In this document: one piece after another, positions 1 to 9,086 of the stretch
Numbering within the stretch: position 1 is the stretch's first letter
How the letters are laid out: each line of letters begins with the position of its first letter
Assembly (NCBI GenBank): GCA_026416295.1
Contig: JAOAFL010000063.1
Coordinates: 1 to 34,154, forward strand
Length of the DNA stretch: 34,154 nt
Source: Burkholderiales bacterium
Lineage (GTDB): Bacteria; Pseudomonadota; Gammaproteobacteria; Burkholderiales; SG8-39
Direction: 5' to 3'
Notes under the pieces: model-generated
What the model saw: the letters and a program-made list of their open reading frames with translations, nothing else
The model's database searches: none
What the model was told of the DNA's origin: nothing
Translations under genes and position numbers: made by a program

Positions 1-2
1 TC

Positions 3-611
3 CTCGATCCGGCGGCGACGCTCGAGACGCCGATCGAGCTGCTGCTATCTACCGGCATCCGGTCGGTGGATCACGCGGTCGAAGGCTGGTGCGCGAAGAA
101 ACGCGTTCCGATCGCCGACGCGGCGAACCGCGAGGCGATGCGGCTTCTTGCCGGCGCGCTTCCAGCGATCCGGCGCGACCCCGGCGATCTGACGGCGCGC
201 GCGACGGCGCAGCACGCGACCTGGCTCTCGCGCATCGCCTCGATGGCGGGCGTGCCCTACGGCGCAAGCCACGGCATCGGCTACCTGCTCGGCGGCGGAC
301 GGGGCGTTCCGCACGGTATCACCTCCTGCGTCGCGCTTCCGGCGGTCATGCAGTGGAACGAGCCGGCGAACGCCGAGCGTCAGAAGGAGGTGAGCGCGAT
401 CTTCGGCGATGCGGCGGAGAGCGCCGCGCAGGCGCTCGCGCGCTTCATCGCCGGGCTCGGGCTGCCGACCCGGCTGCGCGAAGTCGGCATCCCGCGCGAA
501 GACCTTCCGGCGATCGCCGCGAGCTGGGACGGCGGCGCACCGATCGCGACCAATCCGCGCCCGGTGCGCGGCACCGACGACCTGCGGGAGATTCTGGAAC
601 TCGCCTGGTAG
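3..611 (+). CDS. Iron-containing alcohol dehydrogenase / maleylacetate reductase-like (partial, 5' end missing)
   Basis: C-terminal about 202 residues of an iron-type (group III) alcohol dehydrogenase. The frame is open from the first bases of the window, so the N-terminal NAD-binding half lies upstream. The all-helical metal-binding domain is recognisable. It has a G-I-R-S-V-D-H-A-V-E segment, whose His is a usual metal ligand, then A-S-H-G-I-G-Y with a Gly-rich turn and G-V-P-H-G-I, carrying two more His residues placed as in the family. The alternation with P-H-G-I-T-S resembles maleylacetate reductases and related short Fe-ADHs, but the substrate cannot be decided from this half. The protein ends 85 bp before the convergent aldehyde dehydrogenase. 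An ATG at 66 is internal to the conserved domain and is not the true start. Confidence 0.9.
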   Translation, partial: LDPAATLETPIELLLSTGIRSVDHAVEGWCAKKRVPIADAANREAMRLLAGALPAIRRDPGDLTARATAQHATWLSRIASMAGVPYGASHGIGYLLGGGRGVPHGITSCVALPAVMQWNEPANAERQKEVSAIFGDAAESAAQALARFIAGLGLPTRLREVGIPREDLPAIAASWDGGAPIATNPRPVRGTDDLREILELAW

Positions 612-696
612 GCGCCTTGCACGCCGAAACAGCGCGCTTCGCGCCCGCCCGATCGCGTAAAGGGTGCGAGGCGGCTCGCGCGGCCGCGCGGCGCGA

Positions 697-2124
697 TCAG
701 CCTTTGAGCTGCAGGCTCTGGTACTCGAGGAATTCCTCCAGCCCGTAGACGCCCGCTTCGCGGCCGTGCCCCGACTGCTTGAAGCCGCCGAAGGGGGCGT
801 TCAGGTTGAAGGCGCCGCCGTTCACGTCCACCTGGCCCGCGCGGATGCGGCGCGCGATGCGCTGCGCGCGCGCTTCGTCCTTCGACCACACCGCCGCCGC
901 AAGTCCGTAGATCGTGTCGTTCGCGATCCGCACCGCCTCCTCTTCGTCCGCGTAAGGGATGATCGCGAGCACCGGGCCGAAGATCTCCTCCTGCGCGATC
1001 GTCATCGAATTCCTCACGCGCCCGAACACCGTCGGCTTCACGTAGTAGCCGCCCGCCGGTACGCCTTCCGGGGGCTCCGCGCCGCCGGTGAGGAGCTCTG
1101 CGCCTTCTTCGATGCCCTTGCGGATGTAGCCGCGCACGCGCTCGAGCTGCGCCTTAGAGGCGAGCGGCCCAAGCTTCGTGGTCTCGGCGAGCGGATCGCC
1201 GACGGTGAAACCGCGCGCGATCTCGGCCGCGAGCTTCGCCGCCTCCTCGTATTTCGATGCCGGCACGAGCATGCGCGTGAGCGCCGTGCAGGTCTGGCCG
1301 GAATTGAGGTAACACGCGTTGACGGTGGAGCGCACCGCGGTGGCGAGGTCCGCGTCATCGAGAATCACCGACGGCGACTTGCCGCCCAGCTCCAGCGCGA
1401 CGCGCTTCACCGTCTGCGCGGCGAGTTCCGAGATGCGCTTTCCGGCGCGCGTGGAGCCGGTGAACGAGATCATGTCCACCTGCGGGTGCTTGACCAGCGC
1501 CTCGCCCGCGACCGGCCCGTAGCCGGTGACGAGGTTGAAGACCCCGGCGGGCAGTCCCGCCTGCTCGATCACCTCGGCGAGGATGAAGGCGTTGAACGGC
1601 GCGACCTCCGAACATTTCAGCACCACGGTGCAGCCGGCGGCGAGCGCCGGTGCGACCTTGAGCGCGATCTGGTGCAGCGGATAGTTCCACGGCGTGATCG
1701 CGCCGACCACCCCCGCCGGCTCGCGCACGACGAGCGAGTTGCCGACGCGCTCCTCGAACCGGAACTCGCGCACGATTCTCGCGTAGTTGGCGAAGTTGGC
1801 GACCGGAAGCCCCGCCTGGATGCGCTGCGAGAGCTTGAGCGGCATGCCGACTTCCTGCGAGATCGTGCGGGCGATTTCGTCCGCGCGCGCCTTCAGGCCG
1901 TCGGCGATCTTCTGCAGGTACTCGGCGCGCGCCTCGACCGGCGTCGCGCGCCAGCCGTCGAACGCCGCGCGCGCGGCGGCGACCGCGGCGGCGACGTCGC
2001 CTTCGACGCCGGCCGGGACCGTGCCCATCACCTCGCCCGTGCCGGCGTGGTGCACCTCGATCGCGTCGGTGCCCTGCGGGGCGATCCAGCGCCCGCCGAT
2101 GAAAAACTTGTCGCGTCGGATCAT
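697..2124 (-). CDS. NAD(P)-dependent aldehyde dehydrogenase
   Basis: A full-length (475 aa) member of the aldehyde dehydrogenase superfamily, which oxidises aldehydes to carboxylates in the cytoplasm. The visible landmarks are all present: the P-W-N-Y-P segment, the F-T-G-S-T cofactor-loop motif, the general base Glu near residue 245 in L-E-L-G-G-K-S-P, and the catalytic Cys near residue 279 in S-G-Q-T-C. The late E-E-I-F-G-P-V motif and the C-terminal P-F-G-G-F-K-Q-S-G motif are also there. The gene is divergent from the zinc alcohol dehydrogenase at 2202 and convergent with the iron-type alcohol dehydrogenase. An alcohol-to-aldehyde-to-acid role for the trio is therefore plausible but inferred. 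The substrate is not predictable from sequence alone. Confidence 0.95.
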   Translation of the reverse strand: MIRRDKFFIGGRWIAPQGTDAIEVHHAGTGEVMGTVPAGVEGDVAAAVAAARAAFDGWRATPVEARAEYLQKIADGLKARADEIARTISQEVGMPLKLSQRIQAGLPVANFANYARIVREFRFEERVGNSLVVREPAGVVGAITPWNYPLHQIALKVAPALAAGCTVVLKCSEVAPFNAFILAEVIEQAGLPAGVFNLVTGYGPVAGEALVKHPQVDMISFTGSTRAGKRISELAAQTVKRVALELGGKSPSVILDDADLATAVRSTVNACYLNSGQTCTALTRMLVPASKYEEAAKLAAEIARGFTVGDPLAETTKLGPLASKAQLERVRGYIRKGIEEGAELLTGGAEPPEGVPAGGYYVKPTVFGRVRNSMTIAQEEIFGPVLAIIPYADEEEAVRIANDTIYGLAAAVWSKDEARAQRIARRIRAGQVDVNGGAFNLNAPFGGFKQSGHGREAGVYGLEEFLEYQSLQLKG

Positions 2125-2201
2125 GCGGACCTCTTTCGGGAAGGCGCCTATTCTAGCCGTATACTGCGGCGCGACCGGACGGACGCGGAAAGGACGCGAA
2201 C
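2125..2201. promoter_or_regulatory. Divergent promoter region between aldehyde and alcohol dehydrogenase genes
   Basis: This 77-bp gap separates two divergent starts. It holds two back-to-back sigma70-like -10 boxes. TATACT at 2160-2165 reads toward the alcohol dehydrogenase. TAGAAT, read on the minus strand at 2155-2150, faces the aldehyde dehydrogenase. Each differs from TATAAT by one base in an otherwise very GC-rich stretch. No good -35 box is visible at the standard spacing for either, so activator dependence is possible. The call rests on the -10 matches and the gene geometry only. Confidence 0.4.
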
Positions 2202-3308
2202 ATGGCGCGCAAGGCGAGGGCGGCGATCTGCCGCGAGCTCAACAAACCGGTGGTCGTCGAGGAGATCGCGGTGGATTCTCCGAAGCGCGGCGAGGTGACG
2301 ATCAAGGTCGCCGCCTGTGGCGTGTGCCACTCGGACCTTTCGGCGACCAACGGCACGATCGCGCTACCCCCGCCGCTCGTCCTCGGGCACGAGGCCGCGG
2401 GCGAAGTGGTCGAAGTGGGCGAGGGCGTCGCGGGGCTTGCGGTCGGCGACCGCGTCGTGTCGTCGTTCATCTACATGTGCGGAAAATGCCGCTTCTGCGC
2501 GAGCGGCCGGCCGGTGCTCTGCATCGAGCAGGGCCGCGCGCTCACGACGCCGCCCGAGGGCACGCCGCGGGTGCGCGACCGGGATGGCCGGCCGCTCAAC
2601 GTCTTCTCCGGCTGCGGTGTCATGGCCGAGTACGCGACGCTTTCGGCCGACAACGTGGTGAAAATCGATCCGAACGTTCCTCTCGATCGCGCGGCGCTCG
2701 TCGGCTGCGCGGTGACGACCGGCGTGGGCGCCGTTTTCAACACCGCGCGCGTCGCCCCGGGCTCGACGGTGGCCGTCTTCGGCTGCGGCGGGGTGGGCCT
2801 CAACGTCATCCAGGGCGCGGCGATCGCAGGCGCCGAGACGATCCTCGCGATCGACGCGCTCGCGGCAAAGCTTGAGCTCGCGCGCCGCTTCGGTGCGACA
2901 GACACGCTCCTCGTTTCGCCCGGCGAAGACCCGACGAAAGAGATCAAGAAGCGCACGGGCGGCGGCCCGGACTACGCGTTCGAGTGCGTGGGCTCGGGGA
3001 CGCTCGCCGAACTCGCCTACAAGGCGATCCGCCGGGGCGGCGTGGCGGTGATCGTCGGCGTCGCGGGCCCGACCGAGTCGGCGAGCTTGCGGCCGATGAC
3101 GATGGTGTTCGAGGAAAAGACGCTCACCGGGAGCTACTTCGGTTCCTGCGTGCCGCGGGTGGATTTTCCCCGGATGCTACAGCTCTACATGGCGGGCAGG
3201 CTGAAACTGGACGAGTTGATCACGCGCCGCTACTCGATCGACGAGGCGCCGCAGGCGTTCGCCGATCTGGAAGCGGGCCGCAACGCCCGCGGCGTGATCG
3301 TCTTCTAG
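2202..3308 (+). CDS. Zinc-dependent alcohol dehydrogenase (MDR family)
   Basis: A 368-aa medium-chain dehydrogenase/reductase of the class III-like zinc alcohol dehydrogenase group, interconverting alcohols and aldehydes with NAD(P). The catalytic zinc ligands are visible: Cys42 in G-V-C-H-S-D, His63 in G-H-E-A-A-G, and a Cys in V-G-C-A-V-T-T-G. The structural zinc lobe is complete, with Cys93, Cys96, Cys99 and Cys107. The Rossmann dinucleotide motif G-C-G-G-V-G-L is present. The start ATG follows a GGAAAGGA-type Shine-Dalgarno. The gene lies divergent from the aldehyde dehydrogenase and immediately upstream of the glycine riboswitch, with only about 18 bp between its stop codon and the first aptamer. 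Substrate preference (for example S-hydroxymethylglutathione versus other alcohols) is not determined. Confidence 0.94.
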   Translation: MARKARAAICRELNKPVVVEEIAVDSPKRGEVTIKVAACGVCHSDLSATNGTIALPPPLVLGHEAAGEVVEVGEGVAGLAVGDRVVSSFIYMCGKCRFCASGRPVLCIEQGRALTTPPEGTPRVRDRDGRPLNVFSGCGVMAEYATLSADNVVKIDPNVPLDRAALVGCAVTTGVGAVFNTARVAPGSTVAVFGCGGVGLNVIQGAAIAGAETILAIDALAAKLELARRFGATDTLLVSPGEDPTKEIKKRTGGGPDYAFECVGSGTLAELAYKAIRRGGVAVIVGVAGPTESASLRPMTMVFEEKTLTGSYFGSCVPRVDFPRMLQLYMAGRLKLDELITRRYSIDEAPQAFADLEAGRNARGVIVF

Positions 3309-3313
3309 TCTGC

Positions 3314-3319
3314 TAGACT
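3314..3319 (+). promoter_or_regulatory. Probable -10 box of the gcv operon promoter
   Basis: TAGACT lies just after the preceding stop codon. It would place the transcription start near 3326, exactly where the P1 strand of the first glycine aptamer begins (3327). That spacing is the main argument. No convincing -35 hexamer is seen at 16-18 bp upstream, inside the end of the alcohol dehydrogenase gene. Confidence 0.4.
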
Positions 3320-3324
3320 TTCCG

Positions 3325-3512
3325 GGCCCCGCAGGAGAGCGCGGTGGGCCGAAGGCCTGCCGCCGCCGGAGGCGCAAGCTCCCATAAACGCTCAGGCCCA
3401 AACACCGCGGGGCGGATTCGCCGGACTGGAGAGAGGCGCGGCGCTTGCCGCGCCCACCGAAGGGGCAAGCGCGCAGGGCGCGCAATCTCTCAGGTAAAAG
3501 GACAGGGGGAGC
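3325..3512 (+). ncRNA. Tandem glycine riboswitch
   Basis: Two consecutive glycine-type aptamers sit in the gcvT leader. The first has a closing stem of CCCCGC (3327-3332) with GCGGGG (3407-3412). Inside it are GGAGAG, a G-C-C-G-C-C-G-G-A-G-G-C-G-C-A-A-G core and a C-G-C-T-C-A-G-G-C return strand. The second runs from about 3423 and has GGAGAG (3428-3433), the hallmark CACCGAAGGGGCAAGC core, CTCTCAGGT and AAAAGGACAG. These are the conserved blocks of the glycine riboswitch, and a short linker joins the two units as usual in tandem forms. Genes directly downstream are gcvT, gcvH and gcvP, the classical targets, so glycine should raise their expression. The second aptamer fits the consensus better than the first. 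Confidence 0.93.
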
Positions 3513-3516
3513 GGCA

Positions 3517-3538
3517 GCGGGCGCGAACGCGCGCCCGC
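3517..3538 (+). promoter_or_regulatory. GC hairpin in the riboswitch expression platform
   Basis: A perfect 9-bp GC stem (GCGGGCGCG at 3517-3525 with CGCGCCCGC at 3530-3538) closes an AACG loop right after the second aptamer and 28 nt before the gcvT ATG. No T-tract follows, so it is not a standard intrinsic terminator. It may be a structural part of a translational switch. CAGGG at 3503-3507, in the 3' end of aptamer 2, could also pair with CCCTG at 3545-3549, next to a GGAG. That pairing is inference. Confidence 0.5.
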
Positions 3539-3566
3539 CGTGCACCCTGGAGCCGAGCCCCGAGAG

Positions 3567-4655
3567 ATGACGCCAGAGACCGCGCTTCGCAGGACACCGC
3601 TCTTTGAGGCGCATCGCGCGCTCGGCGCGCGCATGACCGCGTTCGCGGGCTGGCAGATGCCGCTTCACTACGGCTCTCAGCTCGAGGAACACCGCGCGGT
3701 CCGGACATCCGCAGGCGTGTTCGACATCTCCCACATGTGCGCGGTGGACGCGGAAGGCCGCGAGGCCCGCGCGGCGCTTCGCCGGCTGCTCGCGAACGAC
3801 GTCGCAAAGCTCGCCGCGCCCGGACGCGCGCTCTACGCGTGCCTGCTCGACGAGCGGGGCGGCATGCTCGACGACCTGGTCGTCACCTGGCTGGGCGGTG
3901 AGCGCTACCGGCTCGTCGTCAACGCCGCGACCTGCGAGCGCGACCTCGACTGGTTTCGGAAAAGCGCGCCCGAGGTGGCCTTCGCGGCGCGGCGGGACCT
4001 GGCGATGCTCGCGTTGCAAGGGCCGGCGGCGCGCGAAACGCTGTGGCGCGCGCGGGGCGCCTGGCGGGCCGCGACCGAGGCGCTTACCCGCTTTTCGGCC
4101 GCGGAGCTTTCGGGCGACGTGTTCGTCTCGCGCACCGGCTATACCGGCGAAGACGGCTTCGAGGTCATGCTGCCTGCGCCGCAGGCGGCGGCGCTCTGGA
4201 ACGACCTGGTCGCCGCAGGCGCCGTCCCCTGCGGCCTTGCGGCGCGCGATACGCTGCGGCTCGAAGCGGGAATGATCCTCTACGGTCAGGACGCCGACGA
4301 AACCGTTACCCCGTTCGAGGCGGGCGTCGGCTGGACGGTGGATCTTTCCGATTCCGCCCGCGAGTTCATCGGTCGCCGGGCGCTCGAGGCGAGAAGCGCG
4401 CGCTTCCAGCTCCTCGGCCTGAGGCTCGAAGAACGCGCCGTGCCGAGAAGCGGCATGAACGTTCGCACCGCGCACGGCGCAGGCGAGGTGACGAGCGGGA
4501 CGTTTTCGCCCACGCTCGGGGTGACGATCGCGCTCGCGCGGCTGCCGCTTGCCGCGGCGCCGGGCGACGCCGCCGAGATCGAAGTGCGCGGCCGCTGGCT
4601 TTCCGCGCGCGTCGTCAAACCGCCGTTCGTCCGTCATGGCAAGGAGGTGAGATGA
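3567..4655 (+). CDS. gcvT: Glycine cleavage system T protein (aminomethyltransferase)
   Basis: The tetrahydrofolate-dependent aminomethyltransferase of the glycine cleavage system. It takes the aminomethyl group from lipoyl GcvH and releases ammonia and 5,10-methylene-THF. From the ATG at 3567 the protein is 362 aa, close to the usual 360-365. N-terminal [23 protein letters not shown] and the [11 protein letters not shown] folate-site region are typical. [11 protein letters not shown] and the later L-R-L-E-A-G-M sequence follow. A GTG at 3540 is in frame but would add nine residues and abuts the hairpin, so the ATG is preferred. It is the first gene of the riboswitch-controlled operon. Its stop overlaps the gcvH start by 4 bp (ATGA). 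Confidence 0.97.
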   Translation: MTPETALRRTPLFEAHRALGARMTAFAGWQMPLHYGSQLEEHRAVRTSAGVFDISHMCAVDAEGREARAALRRLLANDVAKLAAPGRALYACLLDERGGMLDDLVVTWLGGERYRLVVNAATCERDLDWFRKSAPEVAFAARRDLAMLALQGPAARETLWRARGAWRAATEALTRFSAAELSGDVFVSRTGYTGEDGFEVMLPAPQAAALWNDLVAAGAVPCGLAARDTLRLEAGMILYGQDADETVTPFEAGVGWTVDLSDSAREFIGRRALEARSARFQLLGLRLEERAVPRSGMNVRTAHGAGEVTSGTFSPTLGVTIALARLPLAAAPGDAAEIEVRGRWLSARVVKPPFVRHGKEVR

Positions 4656-5038
4656 ACATTCCGCCTGAGCTGCGCTATACCGCGACCCACGAGTGGGTGC
4701 GCGAGGAGGGGGATCTGCTCGTCGTCGGCATCACCGATCCCGCGCAGGAGATGCTCGGCGACCTCGTCTTCGTCGGCGAAGTCGAGGTCGGACGAAAGCT
4801 CGGCGCCGGGGAAGTCGCCGCGGTGGTCGAGTCCACGAAGGCCGCCGCTGACGTGTATTCGCCGGCTGCGGGCGAGATCGTCGCGTTCAACGAGGAACTC
4901 GCGAAAAACCCCGAGATCGTCAACCGCCGGCCGTACGACGCATGGATCTTCAAGCTGCGGCCGGTGCAGCCGCCGCAGAACCTGCTCGATGCCGACGGCT
5001 ACCGCGTCGCCGTCGAGGCGAAAAAGGAGGCGCCGTGA
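4652..5038 (+). CDS. gcvH: Glycine cleavage system H protein
   Basis: The lipoyl-carrier protein that shuttles the aminomethyl group between GcvP, GcvT and dihydrolipoamide dehydrogenase. It has 128 aa, the normal size. The N-terminal T-A-T-H-E-W-V sequence, the G-I-T-D-P-A-Q strand and the lipoylation site at Lys63 in [11 protein letters not shown] are all present, as is the following P-A-A-G-E-I-V and N-P-E-I-V-N. A near-perfect Shine-Dalgarno (AAGGAGGTGA, 4641-4650) lies inside the end of gcvT, and the start overlaps the gcvT stop. Lipoylation genes and the L protein (lpd) are not in the window, which is common because they are usually shared with other complexes. Confidence 0.97.
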   Translation: MNIPPELRYTATHEWVREEGDLLVVGITDPAQEMLGDLVFVGEVEVGRKLGAGEVAAVVESTKAAADVYSPAAGEIVAFNEELAKNPEIVNRRPYDAWIFKLRPVQPPQNLLDADGYRVAVEAKKEAP

Positions 5039-7896
5039 GCGAGCTTGCCGCGCTCGAAGCGAGGGACGAGTTCGTCGGCCGCCACATCGGGCCGAGCGAG
5101 GCCGAGGTCCGGGCGATGCTCGCCGCGCTCGGCTGCGATTCGCTTGCGACGCTCCTCGAGCAGGCGCTTCCGCCGGCGATCCGCGCCCGCAGGCCGCTTG
5201 CGCTCCCCGCGGCGCGGCCCGAGCGCGAGGTGCTCGCCGAGCTGCGGCGCCTTGCGGCGAAGAACCGGGTGCTGAAGAGCTTCATCGGCCAGGGCTATTA
5301 CGGCACGTTCACCCCGCCCGTCATCCTGCGAAACGTGCTCGAGAACCCCGCGTGGTACACGGCGTACACGCCGTATCAGGCCGAAATCTCGCAAGGGCGG
5401 CTCGAGGCGCTGCTCGTCTTTCAGACGATGGTGAGCGATCTCACCGGCCTGCCGATCGCGAACGCCTCGCTGCTCGACGAGGCGACCGCCGCCGCCGAGG
5501 CGATGGCGATGGCGCGGCGCGCGAGCCGCTCGCCGAGCCGCACGTTCTTCGTCTCCGAGCGCTGCCATCCGCAGACGATCGCGGTGCTCGCGACGCGCGC
5601 CGAGTGCCAGGGGATCGAGCTGCGCGTGGGCGACGAGCGCGCACCGCCCCCCGACTGCTTCGGCGCGCTGGTGCAGTACCCGGACACCTTGGGCGGCGTC
5701 GTCGATCACCGGCCGCTCGCCGAGGCGCTGCACGCGCACGGGGCGCTTCTCGTCGCGGCGACCGATCTGCTCGCGCTCGTGCTCCTTTCGCCGCCGGGCG
5801 AATGGGGCGCCGACATCGCGGTCGGGTCTGCGCAGCGCTTCGGCGTGCCGATGGGCTACGGCGGCCCGCACGCCGCGTTTCTCGCCTGCCGCGAGGATCT
5901 GGTGCGCCAGCTTCCCGGCCGGCTCGTCGGCGTCTCGCGCGATGCGCAGGGCGCGCCCGCGCTTCGCCTCGCGCTTCAGACGCGCGAGCAGCACATCCGG
6001 CGCGAAAAGGCGACCTCCAACATCTGCACCGCGCAGGTACTCCTTGCAGTGATCGCGGCGATGTACGCGGTCTGGCACGGGCCGCAAGGCCTCGAGCGCA
6101 TCGCGCGGCGCACGCATCGCATGGCGGCGCTCGCCGCGCAAGGGCTCGCACGCCTCGGTTTTGCGGTGTCGCCCGCCGCATTTTTCGACACCATCGTGGC
6201 AGAGACCGGCGCCGCGACCGAGGCGATCCACGCAGCGGCGATCGCGTACGGGATGAACTTCCGGCGTCTCGAAGGAGGGCGGATCGGGCTTTCGTTCGAC
6301 GAGACGACGACGCGCGAGGATGTGGCGCGGCTGCTCTCGGTGTTCGCGCGCGGGGCAGGGCGGCCGCCGGTCGTACCCGAGGCGGACGCCGCGGAGCGGC
6401 TGCCCGAGGGGCTGCGGCGCGCATCGCCCTTCCTTACCCATCCGGTGTTTCATGCGCACCGGTCCGAAACGGCGATGCTGCGGTATCTGCGCCGGCTCGC
6501 CGACCGGGACCTCGCGCTCGATCGCACGATGATCCCGCTCGGCTCCTGCACGATGAAGCTGAACCCGACGGCGGCGATGATCCCGATCACCTGGGAGGGT
6601 TTTGCCGGCATGCATCCGTACGCGCCGGCCGACCAGGCGGCGGGCTACGGCGAGCTGATCGCGGATCTGTGCGCGCAGCTTGCCGAGATCACCGGCATGG
6701 ATGCGGTGAGCGTGCAGCCGAACGCCGGCGCGCAGGGCGAATTCGCCGGGCTGCTCGCGATCCGCGCCTGGCACCGCGCGCGCGGGGAGCCCGAGCGCGA
6801 CCTCTGCCTCATTCCGTCGTCGGCGCACGGCACCAACCCGGCCTCGGCGCGCATGGCCGGCATGAGCGTGGTCGAAGTCGCCTGCGATGCGCACGGCAAC
6901 GTCGATGTGGCCGACCTGCGCGCAAAAGCGGCCGCGCACCGCGAGCGGCTCGCGGCGCTCATGATCACCTATCCGTCCACGCACGGCGTCTTCGAGGAAT
7001 CGATCCGCGAGATCTGCGACCTCGTGCACGCGGCAGGCGGCCAGGTGTACATGGACGGGGCGAACCTCAATGCGCTCGTCGGCCTTGCGCGCCCGGGCGA
7101 ACTGGGCGCCGACGTCTGTCACGTCAACCTTCACAAGACCTTCGCGATCCCGCACGGCGGAGGCGGCCCGGGGGCCGGACCGATCGCGGTAAAGGCCCAC
7201 CTTGCGCCGTATCTTCCCGGCGATCCGCTCGAGGCCGCAGGCGCGGTCGGCCCGGTGTCGGCGGCGAAATACGGCTCGGCGGGGATCCTGCCGATTTCCT
7301 GGGCCTACATCGCGCTGATGGGCGCAGACGGCCTGCGGCGCGCGAGCGAAGCGGCGATTCTCGCGGCGAACTATGTCGCTGCGCGGCTAGCGCCGCACTA
7401 TCCGGTGCTCTACACCGGCCGCGGCGGCCGCGTCGCCCACGAGTGCATCCTCGACCTGCGGCCGCTGCGCGAGACGGCGGGCATTACCGCAGAGGACGTC
7501 GCAAAGCGCCTCGCCGACTACGGGTTTCATGCGCCCACCATGAGCTTTCCGGTCGCCGGCACGCTGATGGTCGAGCCGACCGAGTCCGAGAGCCTCGCCG
7601 AACTCGACCGGTTCATAGACGCGATGATCGCGATCCGCGCCGAGATCCGCGAAATCGAGGAGGGGCGCGCCGACCGCGAGGACAACGTGCTGAAAAACGC
7701 CCCGCACACCGCCGCGATGTGCGCAGCCGACGAGTGGCGCCACCGCTACCGCCGCGCGCAAGCCGCGTTTCCGCTGCCGAGCCTTCGCGCGGCGAAATAC
7801 TGGCCGCCCGTCGGGCGCGTGGACAACGCGTGGGGTGACCGGCACCTCGTTTGCGTCCTGCCGCCGCCCGAGGCGTCCGCGGCGGCCGGCCGTTGA
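5035..7896 (+). CDS. gcvP: Glycine dehydrogenase (decarboxylating), P protein
   Basis: The PLP-dependent glycine decarboxylase of the glycine cleavage system. It is a single 953-aa chain rather than the split GcvPA/GcvPB form. The N-terminal half contains R-H-I-G-P-S, the [15 protein letters not shown] block and [11 protein letters not shown]. The C-terminal half contains the S-C-T-M-K-L-N-P segment, S-A-H-G-T-N-P-A-S and the PLP-binding Lys701 in N-L-H-K-T-F, followed by a Gly-rich loop. The start is taken as the GTG at 5035. It overlaps the gcvH stop (GTGA) and has AAAAAGGAGG just upstream; translation from an earlier ATG would only read through gcvH in another frame. It converges with the M20 gene, 18 bp between stops, with no clear terminator. 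Confidence 0.97.
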   Translation: MSELAALEARDEFVGRHIGPSEAEVRAMLAALGCDSLATLLEQALPPAIRARRPLALPAARPEREVLAELRRLAAKNRVLKSFIGQGYYGTFTPPVILRNVLENPAWYTAYTPYQAEISQGRLEALLVFQTMVSDLTGLPIANASLLDEATAAAEAMAMARRASRSPSRTFFVSERCHPQTIAVLATRAECQGIELRVGDERAPPPDCFGALVQYPDTLGGVVDHRPLAEALHAHGALLVAATDLLALVLLSPPGEWGADIAVGSAQRFGVPMGYGGPHAAFLACREDLVRQLPGRLVGVSRDAQGAPALRLALQTREQHIRREKATSNICTAQVLLAVIAAMYAVWHGPQGLERIARRTHRMAALAAQGLARLGFAVSPAAFFDTIVAETGAATEAIHAAAIAYGMNFRRLEGGRIGLSFDETTTREDVARLLSVFARGAGRPPVVPEADAAERLPEGLRRASPFLTHPVFHAHRSETAMLRYLRRLADRDLALDRTMIPLGSCTMKLNPTAAMIPITWEGFAGMHPYAPADQAAGYGELIADLCAQLAEITGMDAVSVQPNAGAQGEFAGLLAIRAWHRARGEPERDLCLIPSSAHGTNPASARMAGMSVVEVACDAHGNVDVADLRAKAAAHRERLAALMITYPSTHGVFEESIREICDLVHAAGGQVYMDGANLNALVGLARPGELGADVCHVNLHKTFAIPHGGGGPGAGPIAVKAHLAPYLPGDPLEAAGAVGPVSAAKYGSAGILPISWAYIALMGADGLRRASEAAILAANYVAARLAPHYPVLYTGRGGRVAHECILDLRPLRETAGITAEDVAKRLADYGFHAPTMSFPVAGTLMVEPTESESLAELDRFIDAMIAIRAEIREIEEGRADREDNVLKNAPHTAAMCAADEWRHRYRRAQAAFPLPSLRAAKYWPPVGRVDNAWGDRHLVCVLPPPEASAAAGR

Positions 7897-7914
7897 CGGG
7901 CAGCGACCGGGAAA

Positions 7915-9081
7915 CTATCGCGCGAGCCGCCGCTCGGCGAGGCGCGCAAGGGCGCTCGCGCCCCAGACGAGCGCCGCGTCGTTGAAGTCGTAGTGCGGGT
8001 TGTGGACCTCGCAGGCGCCCGGGCCGGCGCCGTTACCGACGTTGAAGAAGCAGCCGGGCACTTCCCGCAGCATGCAGGCGAAATCTTCGGAGGCCATATT
8101 GAGCGGCGGATCGCGCACGAGCGCCGCGTCGCCGGCGAGCTCGGCGCAGACGGCGGCGACGAACTCCGCCTCGCGCGCGTCGTTCACGAGCGGCGGAAAG
8201 ACGACGCGAAAATCGGTCCGCGCCCGCGCGCCGAAGCCGGCCGCGACCCCGTCGGCGAGGCGGCCGACCCGCTCGCCGAGCGTTCGCATCACCTCGTCGG
8301 AGAAGGCGCGCGCGGTGCCCGAAAGCCGCACGCGCTCCGGGATCACGTTGTAGGCGTCGCCGCCGTGAATTCTCGTCACCGACAGTACCGCGGTGTCGAG
8401 CGGGCGGACGTTGCGCGCGACGACGCTCTGAAGCGCGACGACGAGGTGGGCACCGGCGAGCACCGGATCGACGCCCGCCTCGGGGCGCGCGGCGTGCGCA
8501 CCGACCCCCTCGATGTTGATGTCGAAGAAGGCACCGCCCGCCATCATCGGGCCCGGACGGACCGCGAAGGCACCGACCGGCAGACCCGGGCGGTTGTGCA
8601 GGCCGTAGATCGCGTCGCACGGAAAGCGCCGGAAAAGCCCGTCGGCGATCATCGCCTGCGCGCCGCCCAGACCCTCTTCCGCCGGCTGGAAGACGAACAC
8701 CACGGTGCCGTCGAAGCGGCGCGTCTCGGCGAGGTAGCGCGCGGCGCCAAGGAGCATCGCGGTGTGGCCGTCGTGGCCGCAGGCGTGCATCCGGCCCGCA
8801 TGGCGCGAGCGGTGCTCGAAGGTGTTCGCCTCCTCGATCGGCAGCGCGTCCATGTCGGCGCGCAGGCCGACGCTTCGCGCAGAAGACCCGGTGCGCAACA
8901 CGCCGACCACGCCGGTGCGGCCGACCGCGCGGTGCACTTCGATGCCCCAGGCGGCGAGCTTCCGGGCGACGAAATCGGCGGTGCGCTGCTCCTCGAACCC
9001 GAGTTCCGGATGCGCGTGGAGGTCGCGCCGCCAGGCGGTCATCTCCCCGGCGAAGCGTTCGATTTCCGGCAGCGCCGGCAT
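7915..9081 (-). CDS. M20 family amidohydrolase (hippurate hydrolase-like)
   Basis: A 388-aa metallopeptidase of the M20D amidohydrolase group, which hydrolyses N-acyl amino acids or similar amides in the cytoplasm. Visible signatures are R-R-D-L-H-A-H-P-E-L-G-F near the N-terminus, G-L-R-A-D-M-D-A-L-P-I, and M-H-A-C-G-H-D-G-H with metal-binding His and Cys. Also present are Q-P-A-E-E-G with the catalytic Glu pair, the H-A-A-R-P-E dimerisation-domain loop and S-E-D-F-A near the end. The chosen start (ATG at 9081) precedes M-P-A-L-P-E-I and matches family length; the same frame stays open upstream inside the previous gene but only as a shadow. It is the last gene of the minus-strand operon, 5 bp after the reductase stop. 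Hippurate, N-acetyl or indole-acetyl amino acids are all possible substrates. Confidence 0.92.
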   Translation of the reverse strand: MPALPEIERFAGEMTAWRRDLHAHPELGFEEQRTADFVARKLAAWGIEVHRAVGRTGVVGVLRTGSSARSVGLRADMDALPIEEANTFEHRSRHAGRMHACGHDGHTAMLLGAARYLAETRRFDGTVVFVFQPAEEGLGGAQAMIADGLFRRFPCDAIYGLHNRPGLPVGAFAVRPGPMMAGGAFFDINIEGVGAHAARPEAGVDPVLAGAHLVVALQSVVARNVRPLDTAVLSVTRIHGGDAYNVIPERVRLSGTARAFSDEVMRTLGERVGRLADGVAAGFGARARTDFRVVFPPLVNDAREAEFVAAVCAELAGDAALVRDPPLNMASEDFACMLREVPGCFFNVGNGAGPGACEVHNPHYDFNDAALVWGASALARLAERRLAR

Positions 9082-9086
9082 CGCCG

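Noticed and set aside
677-690. 14-bp GC palindrome between convergent genes, considered as a terminator
   Set aside because: It leaves no stable loop beyond a short stem and there is no T-tract on either strand; such palindromes are common at this GC content.
664-2298. Long plus-strand frame opposite the aldehyde dehydrogenase
   Set aside because: The minus-strand aldehyde dehydrogenase has all its catalytic residues. The antisense frame runs through the divergent promoter region.
3540-3566. GTG at 3540 as the gcvT start
   Set aside because: It would add nine unconserved residues and begin directly at the hairpin stem; the ATG at 3567 gives normal length.
4999-7200. Long minus-strand frame opposite gcvP
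   Set aside because: gcvP has complete family motifs and a ribosome site on the plus strand; the antisense product is Arg/His-rich without a known fold.
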